From: a bacterium
GTDB lineage: Bacteria > Elusimicrobiota > Elusimicrobia > Elusimicrobiales > UBA9959
Assembly: GCA_021811405.1 (NCBI GenBank)
Contig: JAJZOZ010000011.1
Span: 1 to 34,627 of the forward strand
Reading direction: 5' to 3'
Length of the DNA: 34,627 bases
Shown here: piece by piece, positions 26,501 to 34,627 of the stretch
Layout of the letters: each line of letters opens with the position of its first letter
Numbering within the stretch: position 1 is the first letter of the stretch
Notes under the pieces: generated by a model
What the model was told of the DNA's origin: nothing
Databases searched by the model: none
What the model saw: only the letters and a program-made list of their open reading frames with translations
Made by a program: the position numbers and the translations under genes

Positions 26501-27601
26501 ATGGCCTCCGTGCAATTCAAAGGCATCGTCAAGAAGTTCAAGGACAACCTGGTCCTCAACGGCGTGGATGTGGACATAAAGGACCACGAGTTCGTCGTGA
26601 TCGTCGGCCCGTCCGGCTGCGGCAAGACCACGCTGCTCAGGATGCTGGCCGGCCTCGAGGAGGTCACGGACGGCGACATCCTGATAGACGGCCTGCGCGT
26701 CAACGAGCTGCACCCGTCCAAGCGGCAGATCGCCATGGTGTTCCAGGACTACGCGCTCTACCCCCACATGACCGTGGAGGAGAACATGAGCTTCGCGCTG
26801 CGCCTGAAGAAGACCGACAGGACCGAGATAGACGCCCGCGTTTCCGAGGCCGCCGCCATCCTGCAGCTGCAGAAGTTCCTCAAGCGCATGCCCAAGCAGC
26901 TCTCCGGCGGCCAGCGCCAGCGCGTGGCCATAGGCCGCGCCATAGTGCGCAAGCCCAAGGTCTTCCTCTTCGACGAGCCGCTCTCCAACCTGGACGCCAA
27001 GCTGCGCGAGGAGATGCGCGTAGAGATAGCCAAACTTTACCAGCGCCTGAACGCCACCATCCTTTATGTCACCCACGACCAGGTGGAGGCCATGACGCTG
27101 GCCGGCCGCATCGTGATAATGAACCACGGCATCGTGCAGCAGGTCGGTTCGCCGATCGAGGTTTACCGCAAACCCTGCAACCTCTTCGTGGCGGGCTTCA
27201 TAGGCAGCCCCACCATGAACTTCCTTTCCGGCCGTCTAGCGACCGCGGACGGCGTAGCGCTGTTCTCTAACGAATTCCTCGAACTGCCGATCCCGGCTTA
27301 TGTGCTGCCCCAGAAAGAGGCGCAGGACGGGCGGGAGGTAATTCTGGGCATAAGGCCGGACGATGTCCTTGTGGAGCGGCCCGGCGGGGATAAATGCTCC
27401 TGCAAGATAGCGGCCGTGCTAGAAGTATGCGAGCTGCTCGGGCACCGCGAGAACCTTTACCTGAAAGTCGGCGCGCAGCGCCTGCTGGCCACGGTGGAGG
27501 CTTTCTTCAACCGCAGCCCGGGCAGCGCGGTCAGCCTGTGTTTCAATTACCAGAACATGCACGTGTTCGACAAGGCCACCGAGCGGCGCATAAGCGAATA
27601 G
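26501..27601 (+). CDS. Carbohydrate ABC transporter ATPase, MalK/UgpC-like
   Basis: [54 protein letters not shown]-terminal OB/TOBE region. Confidence 0.95.
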   Translation: MASVQFKGIVKKFKDNLVLNGVDVDIKDHEFVVIVGPSGCGKTTLLRMLAGLEEVTDGDILIDGLRVNELHPSKRQIAMVFQDYALYPHMTVEENMSFALRLKKTDRTEIDARVSEAAAILQLQKFLKRMPKQLSGGQRQRVAIGRAIVRKPKVFLFDEPLSNLDAKLREEMRVEIAKLYQRLNATILYVTHDQVEAMTLAGRIVIMNHGIVQQVGSPIEVYRKPCNLFVAGFIGSPTMNFLSGRLATADGVALFSNEFLELPIPAYVLPQKEAQDGREVILGIRPDDVLVERPGGDKCSCKIAAVLEVCELLGHRENLYLKVGAQRLLATVEAFFNRSPGSAVSLCFNYQNMHVFDKATERRISE

Positions 27602-27606
27602 CTGCT

Positions 27607-27630
27607 CCGGCGGCTATGGCCCGCCGCCGG
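27607..27630 (+). terminator. Hairpin after the malK-like gene
   Basis: CCGGCGG (27607-27613) / CCGCCGG (27624-27630); no clear U-tract. Confidence 0.35.
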
Positions 27631-27711
27631 CAAGCCGTATGGCATTCATTCCTGAACTTTAAGTATAATTATATACGTAAGATTTAGCGGTTAAATTACG
27701 GAGGTATTAAC

Positions 27712-27897
27712 ATGAAAGCTACTATAGACGTGGACGCCTGCATAGGATGCGGCCTGTGTGTCAACGATTGCCCCGACGTTTTCGAAATGGCCGCCGACAA
27801 GGCCGCGGTGAAAGCGACCCCCGTCCCCGCCGACAAGGAAGACGCCTGCAAGACCGCCGCCACCAACTGCCCGGTCCAGTGCATCAAGGTCGAGTAA
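27712..27897 (+). CDS. Small [4Fe-4S] ferredoxin
   Basis: DACIGCGLCVNDCPDVF ... CPVQCIKVE; SD ggaggt. Confidence 0.95.
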   Translation: MKATIDVDACIGCGLCVNDCPDVFEMAADKAAVKATPVPADKEDACKTAATNCPVQCIKVE

Positions 27898-27931
27898 ATT
27901 AGCTCCGAAGCCGTCCCCGAGCGGGACGCAC

Positions 27932-27972
27932 AGGCCCGCCTGGGTTTCTATACAGGAAATGCAGGCGGGCCT
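27932..27972 (+). terminator. Inverted repeat after ferredoxin
   Basis: AGGCCCGCCTG (27932-27942) / CAGGCGGGCCT (27962-27972), 11-bp perfect stem, 19-nt loop. Confidence 0.65.
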
Positions 27973-27979
27973 ACTATTT

Positions 27980-28924
27980 ATGCCTGAAAAAGACATTAAT
28001 ACCGCTAAACTCGGAGTGGTAAAGCTGTCCGTAGCGTCGAATACGCTGCTTGTCGTTTTTAAGCTTATCGTCGGCGCAGCGATAGGGTCCGTTTCGGTGC
28101 TCTCCGAGGCCATCCACTCCGGCATAGACCTCGCGGCCGCGATGATCGCTTATTTCGCGGTGCGCTCCTCTGCCCAGCCGGCCGACCGTGACCACCACTA
28201 CGGCCACGGCAAATTCGAGAACATCTCCGGCTTCGTCGAAGCTATCCTGATCTTTCTCGCGGCCGCCTGGATCATACTTGAGGCCGTAAAAAAGCTCGTC
28301 CATCCCGCCCCCCTGGACCAGGTCGGCTGGGGCATTTTGGTAATGGGCCTTTCTTCCTTCGTGAACATGGCGGTTTCGCAGATGCTTTTCAAGGTCGGGA
28401 ACGAGACGGACTCTATCGCTATAAAAGCCGACGCCTGGCATCTGCGCACGGACGTTTATACCTCCCTGGGCGTTATGGGCGGCCTCGCCCTTATCTGGCT
28501 GATAGAACTGGTCTGGGCCGGGCATCATGTGCACTGGATAGACCCGCTGGCCGCCATAGCGGTCGCCCTGCTGATCATAAAGGCCGCTTATGACCTTACG
28601 GTGCAGTCCCTCGGCGACCTGCTGGACGCTTCGCTGCCGGAAGACGACAATATTAAAATAGCCGGGCTGATAAAAAAACAGCACGGGGTCATCAGCTTCA
28701 AGACCCTGCGTACCCGCAAGGCCGGACACACGAAATTCATAGAGTTCGATATCCTTGTCGACGGCAGCATGCCTGTAGAAAAGGCGCACGCCCTTACGGA
28801 CCGCATAATAGAAGATATAGAAAAAGTGCTCTCGGATTCCAAGGTCACCATACACATCGAGCCTTGTGCCGGGAGCTGCCCGCAGGAATGCCTTCCTAAT
28901 TGTTCCGTCCCGCAAAAAAGCTGA
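27980..28924 (+). CDS. Cation diffusion facilitator family transporter
   Basis: SEAIHSGIDLAAAM ... DHHYGHGKFENISGFVEA ... ADAWHLRTDVYTSLGV; start trimmed to MPEKDINTAKL because the upstream ATG lies in the terminator stem. Confidence 0.92.
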   Translation: MPEKDINTAKLGVVKLSVASNTLLVVFKLIVGAAIGSVSVLSEAIHSGIDLAAAMIAYFAVRSSAQPADRDHHYGHGKFENISGFVEAILIFLAAAWIILEAVKKLVHPAPLDQVGWGILVMGLSSFVNMAVSQMLFKVGNETDSIAIKADAWHLRTDVYTSLGVMGGLALIWLIELVWAGHHVHWIDPLAAIAVALLIIKAAYDLTVQSLGDLLDASLPEDDNIKIAGLIKKQHGVISFKTLRTRKAGHTKFIEFDILVDGSMPVEKAHALTDRIIEDIEKVLSDSKVTIHIEPCAGSCPQECLPNCSVPQKS

Positions 28925-28938
28925 CGCGGCGCGAAAAT

Positions 28939-28968
28939 ACGGAGGGCGGCCGTATAAGCCGCCCCCCG
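28939..28968. terminator. Bidirectional terminator between convergent CDF and MFS genes
   Basis: ACGGaGGGCGGC-cgtataa-GCCGCCCCCCGT region flanked by AAAAT and TTCATTTT. Confidence 0.6.
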
Positions 28969-28990
28969 TTCATTTTCCGCCGGGCCCCGG

Positions 28991-30478
28991 TCAGGCCGTC
29001 TTTTCTTCCGCCTTCATAGGCAGTTTGAAGATGACCAGGATGCCCGGTATCGTCAGAAGGCAGACAGCCAGGAAAAAGTGGCGGTATCCGAGATGTTCCT
29101 GCAGGATGCCGCTCACCATGCCGGGGACCATCATGCCCAGCGCCATTATGCCGGTCGAGATAGCGTAGTTAGCCGTCTTGTATTTGCCCTTGGAGATCAT
29201 GATCAGGTAAACGGTAAATATGGTGAACCCGATCCCGTAGCCGAACTGTTCCGCGGCCACCAGCAGCGGCACCGGGCCGAAAGGAATGCTGCGCCCGAAG
29301 ACGACCGCCTTTTCCAGGGCCGGCTGGGCGTAGGACATGTAGAGATAGAATACGTCGGGTGCGTGCAGCGCCAGGACCATAGGCCAGAGGCAGCGGCGGA
29401 AGCCGTACCTGGATACAAGCCAGCCGCCAAGGATCCCTCCGACCACGAGAGCCAGCATGCCTATTGTCCCGTAGATGACCCCTACTTCCGCGGTCGGGAT
29501 GCCCAGCCCTCCGCTGGAAACGGCGTCGAGCAAAAAGGGCTGGGTGAGCTTGAGGAGCATGGCCTCGGCCAGGCGGTAGAGCAGGATGAAGGCTACAATG
29601 TAGCCGATCCCGTCCATCGTGAAGTAGGCTATGAACGCTTCGTTGAAGGAACTGCCTTCCTTCGCCAGCTGCGCCTTCATATAAGGGAAAAAATACAGCC
29701 GGCAGGCGAACACCAGCGCCGCGGTCAGCAGGGCGGCCGCCCCGAGTTTCGTCCACATACCGCCCAGGCTGTTAAAAAGCCAGATCAGCAGGCCGGCCGC
29801 GGCGAGATAGGCCGCCAGCGCGGCGACCGAGCGCATTATTTCCCGGGGAGCGGCCTCGGCCTTGGGCACGTCCTCGGCCGGGCAGGGCAGCATGAATTTG
29901 TGATAAACGAACAGCGCCAGGAATAATACGGCCGAGACCGTGAGCATCGTGCCCCAGCTGGCCGCGGCGCTGCTGCCCGCCTCCTGCAGCTTGCCGGCGC
30001 GGTAGACCAGGAAGCCGGTGCCGAAGATCATGGCGAAGCGGTAGAACATGGAGCGTATTCCGACAAAGAGAGCCTGGTCCTCGCTGGTCAGCCCCAGCAT
30101 GTAGAAGCCGTCCACGGCTATATCGTGCGTGGCGGAGACGAAAGCCCCGGCCGCGAACGTGACCAGCGAGACGGCGAAGAAATGCTGCCCGGCCAGCGAC
30201 AGGGCCGAGGCCCCGAGGCAGCAGGCGAGTATCAGCTGCGTCCAGACCACCCAGCCCCGGCGGGTTCCGTACATGTCCACCATGGGGCCCCAGAGCATCT
30301 TTATCACCCAGGGCAGGTACAGCCAGCTGGTCCAGAACGCCATCTCGGCGTTGGAGACGCCCATGTTCTTGTAGATGATGACCGAAACCGAGTTGATGAG
30401 TATGTAAGGCAGGCCTTCGGCGAAATAGGTGGAAGGGACAAAGAGCCAGGCGTTGCGATTTTCAGCTTTAGAAATCAT
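28991..30478 (-). CDS. MFS transporter, AmpG/PAT-like
   Basis: 12-TM pattern, FVPSTYFAEGLPYILINSVSVIIYKNMGVSNAEMAFWTSWLYLPWVIKMLWGPMVD; SD GGAGAG. Confidence 0.85.
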   Translation of the reverse strand: MISKAENRNAWLFVPSTYFAEGLPYILINSVSVIIYKNMGVSNAEMAFWTSWLYLPWVIKMLWGPMVDMYGTRRGWVVWTQLILACCLGASALSLAGQHFFAVSLVTFAAGAFVSATHDIAVDGFYMLGLTSEDQALFVGIRSMFYRFAMIFGTGFLVYRAGKLQEAGSSAAASWGTMLTVSAVLFLALFVYHKFMLPCPAEDVPKAEAAPREIMRSVAALAAYLAAAGLLIWLFNSLGGMWTKLGAAALLTAALVFACRLYFFPYMKAQLAKEGSSFNEAFIAYFTMDGIGYIVAFILLYRLAEAMLLKLTQPFLLDAVSSGGLGIPTAEVGVIYGTIGMLALVVGGILGGWLVSRYGFRRCLWPMVLALHAPDVFYLYMSYAQPALEKAVVFGRSIPFGPVPLLVAAEQFGYGIGFTIFTVYLIMISKGKYKTANYAISTGIMALGMMVPGMVSGILQEHLGYRHFFLAVCLLTIPGILVIFKLPMKAEEKTA

Positions 30479-30609
30479 GTTCTCTCCATTATGCTTGTGG
30501 GGCGCTGTTTACATAATATTATATTACCTAATGCCGGTAGTAGTTAAACTGGGACGGAACGGCGGAATCATTTTGCTAGAATAAGTATGCAGCCGCCCAT
30601 GGAGAGTGT

Positions 30610-32265
30610 ATGTCCTTCTTTTCGCAGCTTTTTTCGCCTCAATCCGCGGCCTGGTCCGTTTTTGTGATCATGCTGGTCGCTTCGTCCGGGCTGGCGCTCG
30701 GGAATATTAAAGTCTTCGGTATTAACCTAGGGATCGCCGGCGTGCTCTTCTCCGGCATCCTGGCGGGGCACGTGGGGCTCGCAATAAACCCGGAGATCAT
30801 GGAGTTCCTGCGGGATTTCGGCCTGATACTCTTCGTTTACTCTATCGGGACCCAGGTCGGGCCAGGTTTTTTTTCCTCCTTCCGTAAACAGGGCATACAA
30901 CTGAACCTGCTGGCCGCCGGCGCGGTGCTGGGCGGCGTCGCCGTCACGCTTGCCGTGGCGAAATTCGCCGGGTTCAACATCGCCACAGCCGTCGGGATGT
31001 ACGCCGGCGCCGTAACCAATACCCCCTCCCTGGCGGCGGCCCAGCAGACCCTTGGCGCGGTGAACCCGGAAGCGGCCAACAGCGCCTCCGTGGGCTACGC
31101 CCTGGCCTATCCGGGCGCTATCCTGGGCATTATCGCGGCCATGCTGCTGATACGCCGCATCTTCAAAGAGCAGGCCGCCCGTGATATGCTCCTGGTCCAT
31201 TCCGACAAGGCGGCCTCGGCGCTTATAAACGCGAGCATCACGGTGGAGAACAAGAACCTGGAGGGCCTGCAGGTAAAGGACATCCCGGCCATAAGCGAGC
31301 TGGGAGTGGTGGTCTCGCGGACTTATCATGCCGGGCTGCTGGGCGTGGCGCACGACGACACCGTCATCCATCTCGGCGACGTTCTGCTTGCCGTGGGGCT
31401 CGCGGAGAATATCCGCAAGTTCACGGTGGTGGTGGGCTCGGGCAGCGGGATGGACCTGAAAAAGATGCCCAGCCGCATAATTCATTCGCGCGTGATAGTC
31501 ACGCATAAGGAAGTAATAGGCAAGACGCTGGAAGAGCTGGGCCTGGAAGCCAGGTATGACGTGCTGGCCACCCGCGTAGCGCGCGCCGACGTGGAATTCC
31601 TGGTGTCGGACACTTATGTGCTCCAGTTCGCGGATAACCTGGTGCTGGTCGGAGAAGAGGCCTCCGTGGCCAAAGCGGCGGAAACGCTCGGCAATTCCCC
31701 TAAGGACCTGAACCACCCGCAGCTTATCCCGGCTTTCATCGGCATAGCCGCCGGAGTATTGCTCGGCACCATTCCTCTCACGATACCCGGCCTTTCGGGG
31801 ACGGTAAAGCTCGGCCTTGCCGGCGGGCCGCTTATCATGGCCATACTCCTTAGCTATGTCCAGCACATCGGTCCGCTCAACTGGTACCTGCCGCCCGCCG
31901 GCAACCTGATGCTGCGCGAGCTGGGGATAGTGCTGTTCCTCTCCTGCGTGGGCCTGAAGGCCGGCGGCAAGTTCTTCGAGACCCTGCTCAACGGCAACGG
32001 GATGTACATCGTGCTCTTCTCTTTCCTGATAACGGTGCTGCCGCTGCTGATAGTGGGCATATTCGCTAAAGCCAGGCTCAAGCTGAACTATGTCTCCCTT
32101 TGCGGCATGCTGGCCGGGTCCATGACCGATCCCCCCGCGCTCGCCTTCGCCAACAGCCTCAGCTCGTCGAACCTCTCGGCCATGTCGTACGCCACGGTCT
32201 ACCCGCTGGTGATGATACTGCGCGTGCTCTCCGCGCAGGTGATGGTGATGCTGGTCCTGAAGTGA
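30610..32265 (+). CDS. AspT/YidE/YbjL-type transporter with two central TrkA-C (RCK_C) domains
   Basis: DFGLILFVYSIGTQVGPGFFSSFRKQG; YAGAVTNTPSLAAAQ; LFLSCVGLKAGGKF; MLAGSMTDPPALAFAN. Confidence 0.9.
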   Translation: MSFFSQLFSPQSAAWSVFVIMLVASSGLALGNIKVFGINLGIAGVLFSGILAGHVGLAINPEIMEFLRDFGLILFVYSIGTQVGPGFFSSFRKQGIQLNLLAAGAVLGGVAVTLAVAKFAGFNIATAVGMYAGAVTNTPSLAAAQQTLGAVNPEAANSASVGYALAYPGAILGIIAAMLLIRRIFKEQAARDMLLVHSDKAASALINASITVENKNLEGLQVKDIPAISELGVVVSRTYHAGLLGVAHDDTVIHLGDVLLAVGLAENIRKFTVVVGSGSGMDLKKMPSRIIHSRVIVTHKEVIGKTLEELGLEARYDVLATRVARADVEFLVSDTYVLQFADNLVLVGEEASVAKAAETLGNSPKDLNHPQLIPAFIGIAAGVLLGTIPLTIPGLSGTVKLGLAGGPLIMAILLSYVQHIGPLNWYLPPAGNLMLRELGIVLFLSCVGLKAGGKFFETLLNGNGMYIVLFSFLITVLPLLIVGIFAKARLKLNYVSLCGMLAGSMTDPPALAFANSLSSSNLSAMSYATVYPLVMILRVLSAQVMVMLVLK

Positions 32266-32278
32266 GGTGCGTCGGGGC

Positions 32279-32297
32279 CACCCTTCCCCAAAGGGTG
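32279..32297 (+). terminator. Short hairpin downstream of the AspT-like gene
   Basis: CACCCTT-CCCCA-AAGGGTG; no U-tract. Confidence 0.35.
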
Positions 32298-32340
32298 CGC
32301 AGGGAACACACCGGCCATCCTCTCTGATTTTCTTATTTAA

Positions 32341-33543
32341 TTAGCTCAGGCGGGAGTCGATTATCCATTTGGTGAAGGGGAAGCTGCCGGTGAAGGCGGG
32401 GCTGACGGCGTTGAGGATGTGGGTGCTGGAAGCGTCGCCTTCGACGACGAAGTCCTGGACCAGTTCGAGGGTTTTCGTGTTCAGGAGCTGGGCGCGGATG
32501 CCGGGACGGGTCCATTCGGTGAAGCCGCCGGGGTCCAGTTCATTTACCAGCTTCTGACCCAGGCCGACGAAAAAAGGTTTGTAATATTTCCGCATTTCTT
32601 CAAAGGCCAGGTTCCTGAAGCCGAAAGAATTCTTCAGGAAAAGCAGGCTTTCGTAAGATGCCGTCTCTAACAGTTCCGGCAGGCTGAAATTATCCATCCC
32701 CGCGTAGTTCTCGCGCCAGAAGGCCGGGATGGCCGTCGGGCCCAGCTTCACGTGGCCGTCCACGGTGACCGTGTAATGGACGCCCAGGAAGGGGTTTTTA
32801 AGGTTCGGCACGGGGTATACGTTCACTTTCAGCGGGGTTACGGCGCCGGTATATTTTAAATACATGCCTTTGAAGGGGATTATCACGTAATTCTTTGAAA
32901 ACCCGAAATCCCCGGCTACTTTGTCGGCATAAAGGCCCGCGGCGTTTATAAGGTGCCCCGCGTGTATCAGCCGCCCGGTGGTGGTCTCTACAAGGTTCCT
33001 GCCGGCGAGTCTTTTATACCCTTCGCTGAATAAGATCTCAACGCCGGACTCCACGAGCCGGTCTTTTAACGAGGCGCAGATCGCGGCCGGGTCTACGGTG
33101 GCGGTGGACGGGGAATAGAGCGCTGATCTGTGGGTCCTGGCGTTAGGCTCTAGCCCGGCAAGTTCTCCCTCGCCTATCAGCCGTACGTCCACGCCGTTGG
33201 CTTTCCCGCGTTTCTCCAGCTCGAACAAAGCCTGGAGTTCGGTTTCATCCGAGGCGACCACTACTTTGCCGCATTCGTTGAGGGGCAGGCCGTTGTCCCT
33301 GCAGTATCTTTTCATGGCCAGGTTCCCGTCGCGGGTAAACCTCGCCTTAAGTGAATTGGAGGTGTAATAAAAGCCGGCGTGCAGGACGCCGCTGTTGCGG
33401 CCGCTGCCGTGCAGCGCGGCGTCAGGCTCTTTTTCAAGCAGGACTATCTTCTTTCCGGGAAACCTGCCCTGGAGCTGGCGGGCCAGCGTCAGGCCGATTA
33501 TACCGGCGCCGATCACGAGGTGATCTGTTTCCTGCGCGGGCAT
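32341..33543 (-). CDS. lhgO: L-2-hydroxyglutarate oxidase/dehydrogenase-type FAD oxidoreductase
   Basis: DHLVIGAGIIGLTLARQLQ; GSGRNSGVLHAGFYYTSNSLKA; LGVHYTVTVDGHVKLGPTAIPAF. Start trimmed to MPAQETDHLVI at 33543. Confidence 0.9.
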   Translation of the reverse strand: MPAQETDHLVIGAGIIGLTLARQLQGRFPGKKIVLLEKEPDAALHGSGRNSGVLHAGFYYTSNSLKARFTRDGNLAMKRYCRDNGLPLNECGKVVVASDETELQALFELEKRGKANGVDVRLIGEGELAGLEPNARTHRSALYSPSTATVDPAAICASLKDRLVESGVEILFSEGYKRLAGRNLVETTTGRLIHAGHLINAAGLYADKVAGDFGFSKNYVIIPFKGMYLKYTGAVTPLKVNVYPVPNLKNPFLGVHYTVTVDGHVKLGPTAIPAFWRENYAGMDNFSLPELLETASYESLLFLKNSFGFRNLAFEEMRKYYKPFFVGLGQKLVNELDPGGFTEWTRPGIRAQLLNTKTLELVQDFVVEGDASSTHILNAVSPAFTGSFPFTKWIIDSRLS

Positions 33544-34627
33544 CAGCCGGCCCCCGGCCCCAGCTCTTCTTCCAGTTTCCTCCGCTCGTAGATCTGCCTG
33601 TAAAGGCCGTTCAGCTCCATCAGCTCGGCGTGTGTCCCCCGCTCCGTCAGGCGCCCCTCCTCCAGGACCAGTATCAGGTCCGAGGTCTCGATGGTCCGGG
33701 CGCGGTGGGTGACCGCCAGGCAGAGCGTGTCCGGGTGCTGCCTGCGGAAGGCGGTCCAGAACAGGTGCTCGGTCTGCGCGTCCATCGCGCTGGTAGCGTC
33801 GTCGAGCAGCAGCACGTCCGGCGCGGTCAGCAGCGCGCGGGCTATGGCGACGCGCTGCTTCTGCCCGCCGGAAAGGGCGAAGCCACGGGTGCCCACCACG
33901 GTGTCCAGGCCTTTCGGGAATTTGTGCAGCTCGGCCGCGAGCTGCGCGGTTTCCAGGGCCTTCTCCAGCATCCCCGGCTTCACCCCGAAGGTGCGGTCCA
34001 TGAGGATGTTGTCGCGCAGGGTGCCGCTGAAGATGGCCGCTTCCTGGGCGGTGTAGCCCACGCGCTCCCGGAAAAGGCGCAGGTTCCATTCGCGGATGTC
34101 GGTACCGTTCACCAGCATCTCTCCGGAGTCATGTTCCGAGAGGCGCAGCGCAAGCGACAGCAGGGTGGACTTGCCGCACCCGATCCTGCCTACTACGGCT
34201 ACGCGCTGGCCCCGGACGGCCTTGAAGGTTATGTCCCGGATAAGGGTACTGTCGCCCTTGGGGCTTTTCAGGCAGGCCTTGCGGAATTCCAGCGTGGTGA
34301 TGTGGTCGGGAGTGGTCTTGTCGCCCAGCCCCGACTTCAGCGAGGAGCGGGCCGTCAGCAGCTCGTTGACGCGGGCTATCGAGACGCCGGCGCGGTTGCC
34401 GGCCACCACGAACTGGCTTATGTCCATCAGCGGCTGGACGATCATACTGGCATAGAGCTGGAAGGCTACAAGCTCGCCCAGCGTGGCGAGGCCGTTTATC
34501 ACCATCAGGCCGCCGACCGCGTAGAGCAGCGCGATGGAGACGAAGCCGGCCTCGCTCCAGAAGTAGGAGAAGAAGACCTGCAGTTTCGCGGTGGCGATCT
34601 CGGCCTGGCTCTGGGCGGCGGTGCGGG
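33543..34627 (-). CDS. ABC exporter half-transporter (TMD-NBD fusion), 5' end beyond window
   Basis: Frame stays open to 34627 (..RTAAQSQAEIATAKLQVFFSYFWSEAGF..); GRIGCGKSTLLSLALRL; LSGGQKQRVAIARALLTAPDVLLLDDATSAMD. Confidence 0.92.
   Translation of the reverse strand, partial: RTAAQSQAEIATAKLQVFFSYFWSEAGFVSIALLYAVGGLMVINGLATLGELVAFQLYASMIVQPLMDISQFVVAGNRAGVSIARVNELLTARSSLKSGLGDKTTPDHITTLEFRKACLKSPKGDSTLIRDITFKAVRGQRVAVVGRIGCGKSTLLSLALRLSEHDSGEMLVNGTDIREWNLRLFRERVGYTAQEAAIFSGTLRDNILMDRTFGVKPGMLEKALETAQLAAELHKFPKGLDTVVGTRGFALSGGQKQRVAIARALLTAPDVLLLDDATSAMDAQTEHLFWTAFRRQHPDTLCLAVTHRARTIETSDLILVLEEGRLTERGTHAELMELNGLYRQIYERRKLEEELGPGAG

Noticed and set aside
27959-27979. Upstream ATG of the CDF ORF (MQAGLLF)
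   Set aside because: Lies inside the 3' arm of the ferredoxin terminator stem; MPEKD at 27980 is the better start.
1-34627. CRISPR arrays, insertion sequences, prophage, toxin-antitoxin or defence islands
   Set aside because: No regularly spaced repeats, transposase, integrase or phage-like ORFs were seen on either strand.

Overview
High-GC bacterial chromosomal window of about 34.6 kb. The gene content and the protein flavour (nuo genes, NDUFA9-like epimerase, pseudopilin-like fragment, MalFGK with SBP) suggest Elusimicrobiota or a similar deep-branching phylum, but that placement is only a guess. Most of the window is core or metabolic: nuoB(partial)-nuoA; an epimerase; a yceD-rpmF-plsX-fabG-acpP-rnc-thioredoxin-trmJ block; two glycosyltransferases and a TPR-SpoIID/LytB protein; tRNA-Lys(CUU) and tRNA-Leu(UAG); tig-clpP-lon; a tightly overlapping DUF885-ABC-ABC-TPR-glycosyltransferase operon; ackA with an RCK K+ channel; a carbohydrate ABC importer; ferredoxin; a CDF transporter; an AmpG-like MFS protein; an AspT/YidE-like transporter; and lhgO with a half ABC exporter. 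No CRISPR array, transposase, prophage or recognisable defence island was seen. The most interesting signals are: (i) repeated -10 promoter hexamers 6-8 nt upstream of ATG with no Shine-Dalgarno, implying leaderless transcripts; (ii) ClpP with Asp->Asn at the catalytic-triad position in a tig-clpP-lon cluster lacking clpX; (iii) a DUF885 protein whose HExxPGHH/EGWALY motifs are degraded, heading a translationally coupled five-gene operon; (iv) a SpoIID-domain protein with Gln at the catalytic Glu position; (v) a 12-bp perfect inverted repeat with U-tract between the two tRNAs; (vi) a CDF transporter with a C-X3-C-X3-C-X3-C tail.
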